A model generated the notes under the pieces. The model saw only the letters and a list, made by a program, of their open reading frames with translations. It was not told where the DNA came from and made no database searches. This document shows positions 1-14,106 of a stretch of DNA of 64,000 bases, in pieces. The stretch comes from Armigeres subalbatus. Lineage: Eukaryota; Arthropoda; Insecta; Diptera; Culicidae. Position 1 is the stretch's first letter. Each line of letters opens with the position of its first letter. The position numbers and the translations under genes are program-made. The stretch is taken from positions 217,161,783 through 217,225,782 of the forward strand of contig NC_085141.1 of the NCBI RefSeq assembly GCF_024139115.2. Direction: 5' to 3'.

Positions 1-2744
<2,744 letters not shown>

Positions 2745-3376
2745 AATCTGTCAAAATCTTTATACAAACTAGGCATGCGAAGTTTGTAGATACAAGTACA
2801 AATCAGTATCTTCATACCGATATTGTATGGGCTGCGAAATGGTGAGTTGACATCTAGGAAGGAGCGACCAACACAGCTCTGGTCCTCACAAGTTCCAATC
2901 TCACGCTTCCACGGGTCTTCCGATGACAATTGATCGCCAGCTAAGGGTTGCGTACTTAGCTGGTAGTGCAGCCTGGGTACTGTTGTCCTTCTGACATCAG
3001 CTAGAGTGAGTGGGTGCGACCAACGGGATCATCGTCTCCAACGGAGCAGACACAAAAACGGGGGAGACAGTCTCCAGGGGCTCCTCTGGGGGCGCTCCAA
3101 AACGCGGAGGGTTACTACCCCGAACAAGGGTAGTGGGGCTGGGAAGCTGAACCCCGGCCAGGTACCTCCAAAACCGGGGAAGGAACTGGAAATGTCCGTC
3201 CACCCAGGAAAGACGGTGGTAAGGGGTTACGGCAGGCTGAGAGCTCTCAGCCGCACCAGACCAGGGAAATAGAGGGGGATGACGCCTCCTGGACTCTTTT
3301 CAAGAATAACAGGAAACCGAAGACGTTAAGAGCCGAAAAGAAGGCCCAGGTGAATGAGGGTAGTAAGAAGTTTAGG

Positions 3377-4041
3377 CCCAAGTAGCACAAGCAACATCTT
3401 CCTAAAAGCACCTTGTTTCTATTCAGTTTCATTCAGGCATTTGAAAAACATCAAAGTTTCAAGATGTCAGAAACGTTCGAATTGTGATCAATGTTTCATT
3501 AAAATTGCAATGCAGTACGCGTTACACATTTGGAAACAAACAAACAAAGTATAATGCACTTCATGTTGCAAACACGAAACAAAATCATTAAGTTGCATAT
3601 TTTTTACCATGTTACTTCAATGCGTCTTTCAAAATTTAATTGTTTGTTTAAATTAAGTTGCAGATAAGTTGAATATGTCTTCATGTTTAATTTTGCATCG
3701 TTCAACGTTTTGGCAACTCACATTTTTTTCCTGTGATGGTGCAATTAAGTAACAGGAAACCCGAGTACAAAACTTCATAATCGTATGGTTTTTATAGTGA
3801 GTCAACATGCAGTCCCTTCGAAGTGTTGAATGGTGCTGTGGTAGAGTGAAAGACTATCAATCACAAGATCCATAAATCGAAGCCAGTTTTATAATTTTAT
3901 TTTATTTCCGTAGGCTCCACCTCTTGCGCTTTTTAGATTACAAGAGAATTATATTTGATGGCACATACGCAATATAGTTTCTTTCCGAATAGTTGCAACA
4001 AAGTGAAATGTGCAGTAATGAAAAAAGTTGTGCTGCTTGGG
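3377..4041. mobile_element. TIR element (MITE-like) with tRNA-like module, copy 1
   Basis: Starts CCCAAGTAGCACAA and ends with the inverted partner TTGTGCTGCTTGGG. Comparing the host R1 element with its other copy at 48412 shows a clean insertion with a duplication of only about 2 bp (GG). Near 3826-3895 there is a tRNA-like stretch (TGGTAGAGTG followed by a degenerate B box), then the block GGCTCCACCTCTTGCGC that also occurs in the second copy at 16105-16755. No transposase ORF is present, so it is non-autonomous. Confidence 0.7.
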
Positions 4042-4508
4042 GGGTAGGCGCCAGTCGCTCCAGGGGCGATGCCCTAGTCATCAAGACGGACGAGGCGAAG
4101 TACTCGGACGTCTTGAAGGCGATGAGGAGTGACGTCAAGCTCGGCGAACTCGGCGCCGACGTACGTCGAATAAGACGTACCCGGATGGGCGAGATGATCC
4201 TCGAGCTGAAGCGGGGCGTCTCGCAAAAGGGCGCCGCTTACAAGAAGTTGGCGGAGGAAGTCCTAGGCGAGACGGTCAAGGTGAGGGCACTCACGACGAA
4301 GGTGAATCTAAGGGTTAAAGACCTGGACGAGATCACTGAAGTCGAAGAGCTCGTCATGGCACTGCGGCGACAGGCGCGATGTCTACCCTTCCCACCTTCC
4401 GAGGACATAGGGCGTGGTAAGGCCACCGGCAATGCGCTGGCACGATACCATGGTGTTCTTCTAAAAAAGCGAGTCACGATGTTCGATGCTGCAAGGTCAC
4501 GTAGCTAA
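4020..4508 (+). pseudogene. R1-like LINE ORF1 (gag-like) fragment
   Basis: The reading frame from about 4042 to 4375 encodes the same gag segment as 48430-48765, including the acidic/leucine-rich stretch around ITEVEELV. It lacks the C-terminal CCHC zinc knuckles because an internal deletion joins it at about 4373 to 3'-end sequence. The upstream part of the same ORF1 lies at 3030-3376, on the other side of the TIR element. The protein would be a nucleic-acid-binding LINE gag; this copy cannot be functional. Confidence 0.7.
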
Positions 4509-4731
4509 CCTCAAGGGTGCGACGTGCACTGCCCCCCCTTTGAAGCATTACTTTCTGGTTGTACCGAAGGGACTATGGGCTTGGCGGCAATGGAAACGGT
4601 TTAGCGGGTCGGGGATGTAGTCCTGCCTCCCTCGTTTGCTGTTGGAGGTGGTCCCCAACCCCGCACTTCCTGGACAACCCAGGATGTCTGTTGAGCAGAT
4701 TCCCTCTCCATTGCATAGGAAGAAAAAAAAA

Positions 4732-5048
4732 TCAAGAAATCTCTGGAGTAAGGCATCAGTCATACAAGAAATCCCACACGCATTACTAAAGGTCTATCGA
4801 CTAGTTTCAGATGTGGTATATACTCTTTGTGGTCCTTAGAATAGAATGTGATTTTGCCATATTTGAAGCAGTCTGGTACATACGAGTGCAAATCTTAAAG
4901 GTTTAATTCAGGGATTTTTTTTAAATTATCTTATCAATTATATAAGAATACACATGATAAGAACACATTCTATTCAAAAAACAAAAAATAGCTTGTTCAA
5001 TATTTAAAACAGGCCAATAGACCTTTGGTTACAGATTTAGACCCTAAG
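4732..5048. other. AT-rich intergenic DNA; no gene seen
   Basis: Between the R1-like A-tail and the LTR element. No domain-bearing ORF. The last four bases (TAAG, 5045-5048) are the target-site duplication of the LTR retroelement. Confidence 0.6.
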
Positions 5049-5325
5049 AGTTATCATGCGCCGTTCCTGCTACACATCAGCCGTTTCTGCTGCACATCAG
5101 CTAGTCAAAACATCCAGCCGATGCCCGCATTCCTTTGACCGGTATCGCACACAGTTCTTATTTCAATTTAAAACACAAACAAAATTGTCAGTTATAAATA
5201 GAGAAATCAAAAATAAATCGCAAGCAGTTCAATTATAACCATCATAGCATGTAGTCGTTTCAATTTTAATTTTAGTTTTAGTTTTAGTTTTTAAAAACTC
5301 TTTTGCGCATGCAAAAAGTTTAACT
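5049..5325 (+). repeat. 5' LTR
   Basis: 277 bp; the same sequence recurs at 11920-12196, with one difference seen by eye (AAATCAAAAAT versus AAATCAACAAT). It contains a TATA-like TATAAATA at about 5193-5200 and an AATAAA about 15 bases later, so promoter and poly(A) signals lie close together. The ends AGTT/AACT form a short inverted repeat. A 60-residue ORF inside it is fortuitous. Confidence 0.95.
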
Positions 5326-5343
5326 GGCGCCCGAATAGGGACC
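5325..5343 (+). promoter_or_regulatory. Primer binding site (tRNA-Lys type)
   Basis: TGGCGCCCGAATAGGGAC directly abuts the LTR end; the T is shared with the AACT terminus. It closely resembles the lysine-tRNA 3'-end complement used by many retroelements. It would prime minus-strand DNA synthesis. Confidence 0.85.
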
Positions 5344-5825
5344 AGCGCGAGTAATTTATTGTGTCGCGAGTGATAAAACATCGGGAACAATTTAAACTTC
5401 GACTTGACCGCCGCATCAGCAGCAGCCGTGAGGAAAGGCCCCCTAGTCACCAGCAGGAAAAACGGGATTTTTGCCGCCTACACTGGGAGAGTTGGAGACT
5501 CGTGTCTGGTCTCTACCTGAAAGGAATCCAACCGATACAGGATAAGGATCCGAAGGAAAGTCAAAATATTCTCTGAAAAAGGATAGAATATTTGCGCTCT
5601 CGGCGAAACAGCATAGAGAGCTATGCTTAAGTTTGTTTTGTAAGTATTACTAATAAAAAATTCTAATTTCAGCAAGGAAAGAAAATAAAAGTGAAAAAGT
5701 GTTTTATCAATTACTTGAAGTGTATTATCAAATAAATTAAATCAATCAAAGTTTTATTGAAGTGTTTGCGTTATCTTTTATCTAAAAAGCCCCAAATTAT
5801 TTTTAAATAACATAATAAATTCCAA

Positions 5826-7168
5826 ATGGCTGAGGAACAAATAAATTCAATATTAACCAGACTTTTGGCTATTGAAACTGCAATAACTACTGCAACACCA
5901 ACCACCCCTGACTATTCTGATCCCCCACTATATTTGGTGGATCAAAATAATCAACCAGTTGCTCCCGAAGCCATAGAAGACATACCCGATCTGGTCAAAG
6001 CTCTTCCAACTTTTAACGGCGAGCCAAGTGAATTACATGTTTGGCTTGACGATGCGGAAAAATTAGTGAACTTATATCAACCTAAAACAAATGGTTCTAT
6101 CAACCAATTTAATAAGTTTCACATAGTGTGCAGAACCATAAGAAGGAAAGTAAGAGGAGAGGCGAATAACGCCTTGGTCTCCTCGAATGTTAACTTAAAT
6201 TGGCTTATGATAAAAATACCTTATTAACTTATTATGGAGAAAAGCGAGATTTGGCAACTTTGGACTGTCAATTAATGAGTGTACAACAGAGAGGCAAGGA
6301 TCTTGAGAAATACTACAACGAAGTGAGTGCTATACTATCCCATATAGCTAATCACGTCAAGAGTGATAGTCGTTATAATCACCCCGAAGCCTCGAAATCC
6401 ATTATTGAAATGTACAATGAAAAGGCGATGGATGCTTTCATACGAGGTTTAGACGGAGATATGGGTAAATTCCTAAAAAATTACAGGGCAGAATCATTAG
6501 CCCAAGCTTACAATTATTGTAACGCATTTATTAATGCGGAATTCAGGAAAAACTACACAAAATTAAAAACCGACACTCCCATCTTTTCACAACACCCACA
6601 GTATCAGCAACAAAAAATACCACCCAGAATACCAACTACATTCACACCACAATATTTTCAACCACTACCTTCACAACACATGATTAGACAAATTTCGAGA
6701 CCACAATATAATCCATTCTTTCCAAGGCAACCATTCATTCCTAAAAACCCACAATATAATCCATATATTCATAATCGACATGTGGTAAGTGCAGCTACAA
6801 AACCTGTTGTCCACAAATCTCCACAATATAATCCATATGTTTATAACAGACAAGTTGTAAATCCTTCCGCGCAACCATTCGTTCCCAAAAATATTAAGCC
6901 TGAGCCAATTGATACTGATGTATCTATGAGAACGGTAAACTATATAAACCGGCCTTTAATACATAATAGGAATCCGAAACAATTCCATATTGAAACAGAA
7001 TGCGATGATATTGATACGCAACAATACTTTGAAAATTTACCTTATACATCGCACGAAGAATGTCCAGCAGGACCTTCATTCGAAAGATATGCTGAAAATT
7101 TGGAGTACCAGTATCCTCAAGAATTAGAAGAACATAACGAAGAACCAGAATTAAATTTTTTAGAATAA
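5826..7168 (+). pseudogene. gag: Retroelement gag, frameshifted
   Basis: The N-terminal part (5826-6227) and the C-terminal part (about 6200-7168) are in different frames, so a 1-base deletion (or 2-base insertion) lies near 6195-6205. The intact protein would be about 446 residues, usual for insect gypsy-type capsid proteins. The central stretch (about 6240-6560) has the helical capsid pattern of this group, and the C-terminal third is rich in Gln, Pro, Asn and Tyr, with repeated 'PQYNPY' blocks at about 6700-6860. No CCHC zinc knuckle is visible. The frame ends at TAA 7166-7168, immediately after a slippery heptamer that leads into pol. Confidence 0.85.
7156..7162 (+). promoter_or_regulatory. 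Candidate -1 ribosomal frameshift site T_TTT_TTA at gag/pol junction
   Basis: Read in the gag frame the bases fall as T TTT TTA, one codon (GAA) before the gag stop. A -1 shift here moves translation exactly into the frame that encodes the protease D-T-G motif at 7231. This X_XXY_YYZ arrangement is the canonical retroviral type. Whether a downstream stimulatory structure exists was not computed. Confidence 0.7.
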
Positions 7169-9960
7169 AGTCTGCATTACCATATTTTCTATTCTATGGT
7201 AATCGAAGTGATCCTTTAAAAATATTAGTCGACACTGGATCGAATAAAAATTTTATTCATCCGAAATTCGCAAGAATTTCACATCCAGTAAATAAACCTT
7301 TCAATATTTCTTAAGTTGGAGGAAATATTCAAATTCAAACTTATTCCCAAGCAAAACTTTTTAGGCCATATTCTGACGTAAATGTGAAATTGTATCACAT
7401 GGACAAGTTGCGATCATTCGACGCAATTATCGGCCATGATACATTAAAAGAAATGGAAGCAATTATTGATACCAAGGAAAATGTGTTGATAATCAATAAA
7501 AATGTTATACCTTTATTAGCGCATCGATTACAGGAGGTAAATCAAATTCGCATCCGAGATGAACATTTGCAACAAGACGAAAAGGACAAGGTACATAATT
7601 TATTAATCCAATACCAAGATTTATTTCAACCACCTGATGAGAAGTTTACCACAAAAATACGTGCAGATATACGTACCACTGATAATGAATCTATTTATTC
7701 AAAATCATATCCTTACCCGCAAGCCTTTAAAAATGAAGTAAACAATCAAATTGAAAAAATGCTACACGATGGAATTATACGACCATCAAGATCTTCGTAT
7801 GATTCTCCCGTGTAGATTGTTCCAAAAAAAACAAGATGCCTCATGTCAGAAAAAATATCGACTTGTTATTGATTACCGAAAATTGAATCAAAAAACAATA
7901 AGTGATAGGTATCCGATACCTGATACCTCTACAATTCTAGCAAATTTGGGAAAGATGAAATATTTCACAACCATCGACCTTGCATCTGGTTTTCACCAGA
8001 TTCCTTTGAATAATAATGATATAGAGAAAACAGCTTTTTCGGTAAACAATGGAAAGTATGAATTCGTTCGTTTACCCTTTGGTTTTAAAAATGCTCCTGC
8101 CATCTTTCAACGAGTTATGGATGATGTTCTCCATGAGCATATTGGAAAAATATGTTATGTCTATATAGATGACATTATCATATTTGGTGAAACTTTAGAT
8201 GAGCAAATAAAAAACTTAAAAATAATATTGGAAACATTACGCAAAGCTAATTTTAAAATTCAACCAGATAAATCTGAATGGTTAAAATCTGAAGTTGAAT
8301 TTCTTGGATTTATTGTATCCCAAAAAGGATTAAAACCAAATCCAAAGAAAATTGAAAGTATTCAAAGATATCCAGAACCCACTAATTTAAAAGAATTACG
8401 TGCGTTCCTTGGACTATCTGGATATTATAGAAGATTTGTTAAAAACTATGCCAAAATTGCAAAACCTTTAACAAAATTTCTAAAAGGAGAAAACGGTCAT
8501 AAGCAAGTTTCGAAGAATGAATCCAGAAATTTTAAAATTGAATTAGATCAGGATGGAAAAAAAGCTTTTAAATTATTAAAAGATATTTTATCCTCAGAAG
8601 ATGTATTAGCATTTCCTGATTTCCAAAAACCATTTTTACTAACCACTGATGCTTCTAATAAAGCAATTGGTGCCGTATTGTCACAAAATTTTCATGATGG
8701 AGAAAGACCCATCACTTTCATTTCAAAAACTCTTTCAAGTACCGAAGAGAATTATGCAACTAACGAAAAGAGATGCTTGCTATAGTTTGGGCACTGCATA
8801 CTCTCAGAAATTTTATATATGGTCACAAAATTTTAATTTACACAGACCATCAACCGTTAACTTTCACAGTTTCGCCAAAAAATAATAATGCAAAATTAAA
8901 AGATGGAAAGCTTTTATTGAAGAGCATGACCATCAAATTTTTACAAACCAGGCAAAGCTAACGTTGTAGCTGATGCTTTGTCTCGGGTACAAATAAATTC
9001 TTTAACTGCAACCCAGCATTCATCTGATGAAGATGATAGCTCTTTCATTCCTTCAACGGAAGCCCCTATTAATGTTTTCAAAATCAACTACTGTTCAAAA
9101 TTGGGAATCGGTCGAGTTATGGCTTAGTAGTTCCTTTCGAAAATTATAAAAGACACATTTTATCGAAACCCGATTCACAAACGAATTTCTAATAAATACA
9201 TTGAACAAATTTCTAAATCCGAACGTCCTTAATGGAATTTTTACTACTGAACCAATAATGGCAACTATTCAAGAAATTTATAGGCAAAATTTTAATCCAA
9301 GAACTATTAAAGTTAGATTTTCGCAAAAAAAGGTTCAAGATATCAATACTGAAGAAAGACAACTTGAAGAAATCAAAAAAATTCATCAGTTCGCCCACAG
9401 AAATGACGTAGAAAATACTTCTTCTAAAAAATCTTCTAAAAGATTTTTATTTCCCTAAAATGGCAAAGAAAGTAAAAGAATTTGTAAAAACTGGTGAGGT
9501 TTGCAAAACAGAAAAATACCAACGTAACCCCCAGAAGTTTGTACCATTTAAAACCCCAATACCCCAGCAACCTGGAGAAATAATTCATGTTGATATATTT
9601 GTTTACAATATAGATAATTTATTTCTAACAACCATTGATAAATTTTCCAAGTTCTTAAAATATAGAGCAATCGACTCTAAATCCCTTCTAGATGTAGAAG
9701 ATGCCTTATTTGACCTAATTTATGAATGGAGTATACCAAATGGATGGTAATAATGGATAATGAAAGTACTTTTAATTCAAATGTTATAGAGCAAAGATTA
9801 CGAAACTTGAATATTCAAATTTTTAAAACCCCTGTTCACAGATCAGAGACAAATGGTCAAATCGAAAGATGCCATTCAACTTTAAGAGAAATTTCAAGAT
9901 GCATAAAAAAGATTTTCCAGACATGGATGTTGCTGAATTAATGAGATCAACTGTGTAAAA
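7162..9960 (+). pseudogene. pol: Retroelement pol (protease, RT, RNase H, integrase), multiply broken
   Basis: Domains in order: aspartic protease with D-T-G-S at about 7231; reverse transcriptase about 7700-8500 with the Y-x-D-D motif near 8160 and the LPFGFKNAP block near 8080; RNase H beginning with the TDAS motif near 8645 and ending with the ADALSR block near 8970; integrase about 9200-9960 with the first Asp near 9590, the second near 9755 and the Glu block NGQIER near 9855. Breaks seen: in-frame TAA at 7312-7314, TAG at 7813-7815 followed by a frame change, and further frame changes near 8775, 8945, 9445 and 9745. It would have acted in cytoplasmic particles and nuclear integration, but this copy cannot make the polyprotein. 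Confidence 0.9.
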
Positions 9961-10266
9961 ATATAATCATTCAATCCATAGTTTTGTAAAAACACTCCTA
10001 ATAATATTTACATTGGAGAAATTGATAAAAATTTAGATGCAAATGAAATTAATAAAAGAAAAACAAAAAGCCATGAAAAAGTTATTCAGATGTACGACAA
10101 AAAGAACGAAAAATTCCCGAAGAAACTTATGCAACTTTTGAACCAGGATCTGATGCATTTGAAAAACACATGATATCTCAAAGCGAAAAAGTAAATATAA
10201 AAGATCAAAGTTAAAGAGGATTATAGTACTTATATTATTGACATCAATAATCGCAAAATTCACAAA

Positions 10267-11747
10267 ATGAATTTAAAAAAAACTAATGTTTGTTCAATAC
10301 TTTATTGTTTCAGAATTTTGATGTGTACTGCAATTCCTATGCAAGGACAAATACAAATACATGATTTAAATAAAACCCAATAGCCATAATACCTCTAGGG
10401 AAAGCAAAATTAAAAATGGATACGTGAGAATAATACAACCCATTAATTTATCACAACTACATGACATAATTGTAAAATTTGACGAATTGATAAAAATAAT
10501 GTATACAATAATCAGCTTTACAAATTATTGGAAAATAGAAACAATCTGTTGTATCAAGCCTTTTGAAAATTATACCATCGTTCAGTCGAGTGAAACGTTG
10601 GGACACAATTGGAACGATTTTAAAATGGATTGCTGGAGCACCCGATGCCGAGGATCTCCACATCATCAACAAAACCATGAATGCCTTAATTGACAATAAC
10701 AATCAGCAAACCTACATCAATGAAAATATCAACTACCGAATTAAACATCTAAATCAAGCCGTCAACGAGTTAGCAGACTTGGATTTCAAATCAGCACAAC
10801 AACATGCAATTGAAATTAACCTCCTCACAATTTTGTTAAATCTTAACGCAGCTCAATATAAAATAGAAGTGCTAGAAGATGCTATTTTACTTGCAAAAAA
10901 TGGAATCCCTAGTAGTCAACTCTCAACTATGAAGAACTATTAAAGAATTAAACAGTTCCTTGAGCACCAAAAAATCCACGTAAAATCCTTTGAAGACTTG
11001 TTAAGTAAATCAAGTACACAAGTCGCAATGAATAATACACACGTTATGTACATGTTAAAAGTTCCACAGTTCTCAAGTGAAATCTACATCTATGAGTATG
11101 TTAGTCCACTCATTTTAAATGGAAGTCGAATCCACATCAAGTTGAACTATCTTATCAGCAATAATTCACACATCTTCGAATCCTCACAACCATGCCAAGA
11201 GGACTTAGAAAATTTTATATGTGAATCCGAAATGCTACAACCAACAACTCCTTGTATTTTTAATTTGGTCCAATTACATCATGCAAATTGCACATACGAA
11301 AAGGTCTATTCAACTGGAATCATCAAGCGAATAAATGACGCTACTATCCTTTTAAACAACGTAAACACAACATTACAATCCAACTGTAGTAAATTGAATC
11401 AACGCTTAGAAGGATCATACTTAATCCATTTTGAAAAATGTGAAGTAAGCATTGATAACGACAGCTATACGAATCTCATCATACAAACCCCAAAATTATC
11501 CTTCAGACCTACAACCGGAATACTAGCCCATGCCGAAAACCTAATGGATATTCCACCACACGAATATTTGGCAAATCTTACATTAAAGCACAGATCAGTG
11601 CTCAAGCACATGTACTTGACTAATAATTCTTTACAGTGGAAACTTCACGTTTTTGGAGCAATAAGTTTTTCAACTCTATTCCTAATAACAGCCGCTTTTA
11701 CAATCCACTTCATCATCACCAAGAAACAATCTAGGATTCCAAAATAG
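10267..11747 (+). pseudogene. env: Retroelement env (errantivirus fusion-protein type), broken
   Basis: A hydrophobic signal-like N-terminus begins near 10267, and a splice-acceptor-like TTGTTTCAG lies near 10305-10313, consistent with spliced env mRNA in this group. The N-terminal subunit (10267-10590) is disrupted by stops and frame changes. A basic RVKR site lies at about 10587-10598. The C-terminal subunit then runs in a single frame to 11747, interrupted by one in-frame TAA at 10941-10943. It contains cysteines and N-glycosylation sites and ends with a transmembrane segment at about 11640-11720 and a short basic tail. By family knowledge this is a membrane-fusion glycoprotein; this copy is not functional as read. 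Confidence 0.85.
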
Positions 11748-11919
11748 AAATCAACCTACAGGATCAAATGAAAGCATCTGCACCAGAAGAAAACCCAACG
11801 AAATCCCCATATTCGGATATCACCAATGAAAGACTTCAAGTTATCAATAATTATCTTAACATGCCAACAGCCAATCGTCCGATAAGACTTTGAGGGCAAA
11901 GTCATTTTAGGAAGGGAGG
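11748..11919 (+). promoter_or_regulatory. Post-env spacer and polypurine tract
   Basis: Short non-coding spacer ending in the purine run AGGAAGGGAGG (11909-11919) directly before the 3' LTR. This is the expected plus-strand primer of reverse transcription. Confidence 0.85.
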
Positions 11920-12196
11920 AGTTATCATGCGCCGTTCCTGCTACACATCAGCCGTTTCTGCTGCACATCAGCTAGTCAAAACATCCAGCCGATGCCCGCA
12001 TTCCTTTGACCGGTATCGCACACAGTTCTTATTTCAATTTAAAACACAAACAAAATTGTCAGTTATAAATAGAGAAATCAACAATAAATCGCAAGCAGTT
12101 CAATTATAACCATCATAGCATGTAGTCGTTTCAATTTTAATTTTAGTTTTAGTTTTAGTTTTTAAAAACTCTTTTGCGCATGCAAAAAGTTTAACT
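11920..12196 (+). repeat. 3' LTR
   Basis: 277 bp, matching the 5' LTR with one visible substitution; followed by the TAAG target duplication at 12197-12200. The very low divergence indicates recent integration. Confidence 0.95.
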
Positions 12197-12200
12197 TAAG

Positions 12201-13154
12201 GCTACTTTTTTATATGACTTGATATTTCTTGGATAGCGCAGCACGGTGTGGCTATCTCGTTTGATAATAATTCATGGTCTGCGTTGTATCGTTTTACGTT
12301 TATTTCGATATAAAATATTCAATTAAAACCGTTTAAATAGAAATAAATTTTAAATTTTGTATTAATTTGTAATCGTGTGCCGTGTTTCGTTTGCGTTTGT
12401 AAAATCTGTTCGTTCCTGTATCAATTTCAAGTTTATAGAATTTGTTATAAAAGCTCAACTTGTTATGGCACGCATGTGAGCTGCAAATAGGCGGCAAACA
12501 GGCGCCATGCCTCCGATCGCCATGCTAATCGGTTGGCGCAATTTTATTTGAATATGCTTTGGAATCAAATCGAATGATATCTCAGATTTGAATAGTTGAA
12601 GAGTAAAATGATTTCAAAAGATTCAAAATTTCTTGGCGCAAGTACGACTCAGACTCGCTCATTTCATCTACGAATCTGCTGGAGAGCAGAAGTGCGCGAA
12701 TAAAATACTTACGTTCAGTTCTTGAAAATTTATGATTTTGCTTGAGAAATTTTAATAAGTGGTGTTAAATGTTTTGTGTTTTTCTTCCTATTTTAGTGGA
12801 CCGAGGTCCAATCGATTGCGTTTTCTGCTCAGATAATTTTATTAAAGTGAATTAATACGATAAAAGGTAATTAAATTTAATTAAGTTGAGCAATTCTTAA
12901 AATAATGTGATTTCGTACGGCTGGATTTTCTGTCGCTAATCGGCGGCATTCATCGTCTCATCGAGATTCCGTTCGTGGTATTCTACCACGACTTCGTCCG
13001 TCGACCGTCCGACCCGTGTGCCAGCGAAGGCCCGCCGCAAGTAGGTAGCCAAACGGAGGTGAGTGAGGTCGCTAAGTCAATCGTAGCGAATGTTCCACGT
13101 CGGTCGTTAATTGCCGACGGAAAGGTCCATTCCGTTACATTTTCGGACCAGTGA
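12201..13154. other. Non-coding stretch, possible leader of an old retroelement
   Basis: No ORF with recognisable domains. The sequence changes from AT-rich to a GC-rich block at 12940-13140 with CG-rich words. The phrase TTTTCGGACCAGTGATATAAG near 13140 loosely resembles the start of the internal region of BEL/Pao elements, but no LTR pair or PBS could be established. It could equally be host 5' regulatory DNA. Confidence 0.25.
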
Positions 13155-13536
13155 TATAAGGTATTTTATGAGATGTTTCGCGGTGGCCCGTTTGTTTACT
13201 TTTGATGTTTTGTTTTCATATGATTCTGCGTGAACATTCCGTTAGGTCCGAACACAAAATAATGTTTGAAAAGTTTTACTTTTCATTCGTGTTTTCTTCA
13301 GCTTTTCATGCTTAGAATGCAATGGTATGAATAATCTAACGACACGTTTTAAGAATCATATGAAAAACTTTGTTTTAAAGCGCTGGTAGCCGAAAAGTAG
13401 AATAGGTAGGAATGGTGATGGGACCCATCGGAATGTTATGCCTGAAATTACCAAACAAACGGGCTCCCACTAATTGTCAAAGTAGATAAACACGAGAAAA
13501 ACAGCTGTTTCGATGTGTCTCATAAAATGCTTTATA
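13155..13536. mobile_element. Imperfect foldback (MITE-like) element
   Basis: The outer ends TATAAGGTATTTTATGAGA and TCTCATAAAATGCTTTATA are inverted copies. Further inside, GCCCGTTTGTTT (about 13188) pairs with AAACAAACGGGC (about 13452), and TTTTCATATGATTCT (about 13214) pairs with AGAATCATATGAAAA (about 13352). The terminal TA may be the target duplication (Tc1/mariner-like). No transposase is present. Confidence 0.5.
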
Positions 13537-14106
13537 GAGGGTGTAGGTTCGTTAGTGTTTAGCGTGTCGACAATTGCACACCACGAGCCTCGATTCTAAT
13601 CAAAGGATAGAGGACGCACCACTCCCCGCTCGATGAACCGGATAGGTACGCGAAGCCGTGTCGCTTGGGTACGTGTGCCTCTATTTGGTTGAGCCAATTG
13701 TCCCGGGAAAATTCAGGCCAAGTGTCACAACGCTCTCTCAGATCGAAATCGGAAGCTTCCGTTCCACCCGCCACTCTCTCCGCACCTTTAAATCGGCCAT
13801 ATCGCACACGGGTCACTTCCATCGCTGCGCGCCAAATCGCAGCACGGACACGCCGGTGACCGCCATCGTGTTACCGCCATCGAAGTTATCGTCACGAAAT
13901 TGATTATGATTATACACGACCGGTGGTCTCTCTTTGAGAGTGGCGCTTAAGCCACCGTTTTAGCAAATCCTCAAGAACATTCCCCGAACGGTTACAGCGT
14001 GAAAACCTGAATAGAAGCATTTGTATTTCGGCACAATTTTGAAATAAATGCCAACACCGGGTATCTACTCGCAGTTTCACTAAAATAAAATCACACATGG
14101 CCTTAA
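13537..14106. other. No supported gene
   Basis: GC-richer segment with an 87-residue minus-strand ORF (13559-13822) and overlapping plus-strand ORFs. None has a recognisable domain, splice context or coding signature that I can defend. It may be repeat-derived. Confidence 0.4.

Larger units (their letters stand above)
3028..4731 (+). mobile_element. R1-clade-like LINE, internally deleted derivative (copy 1)
   Basis: Nearly the same sequence as 48080-48770 and 49757-50100, in the same order, so this is a second copy of that element. It carries the middle of a gag-like ORF1, then jumps at about 4373 directly to the 3' end (matching 49757 onwards) and finishes in a short A-tail. The CCHC part of ORF1 and all of ORF2 (endonuclease, reverse transcriptase) are missing. 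A TIR element is inserted at 3377-4041. Assignment to R1 rests on the gag sequence and the CCHC-containing second copy; the clade is inferred. Confidence 0.75.
5049..12196 (+). mobile_element. Errantivirus-type (gypsy-like, env-bearing) LTR retroelement
   Basis: A complete element of about 7.15 kb. It has two 277-bp LTRs beginning AGTT and ending AACT, flanked by a 4-bp target duplication TAAG at 5045-5048 and 12197-12200. The order is LTR, tRNA-Lys-type primer site, gag, protease, reverse transcriptase, RNase H, integrase, env, polypurine tract, LTR. The presence of env with a basic cleavage site places it with insect errantiviruses (Metaviridae) near the 17.6/297/Tom group; this placement is inferred from motifs. 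Every coding region is broken by stops or frameshifts, so this copy is defective, although the LTRs are almost identical. Confidence 0.92.

Noticed and set aside
5056..5238. 60-residue ORF present identically in both LTRs (also 11927-12109)
   Set aside because: Lies inside the LTR over promoter and poly(A) signals; repeated only because the LTR is repeated.
12940..13150. Host promoter or CpG-rich first exon
   Set aside because: The GC-rich block lacks a defensible ORF or splice donor context beyond a single GGTGAGTG, and may belong to an old retroelement leader; left unassigned.
13559..13903. 87-residue minus ORF and 81-residue plus ORF
   Set aside because: No recognised domain; open on both strands in a GC-rich patch; could not be tied to a gene.
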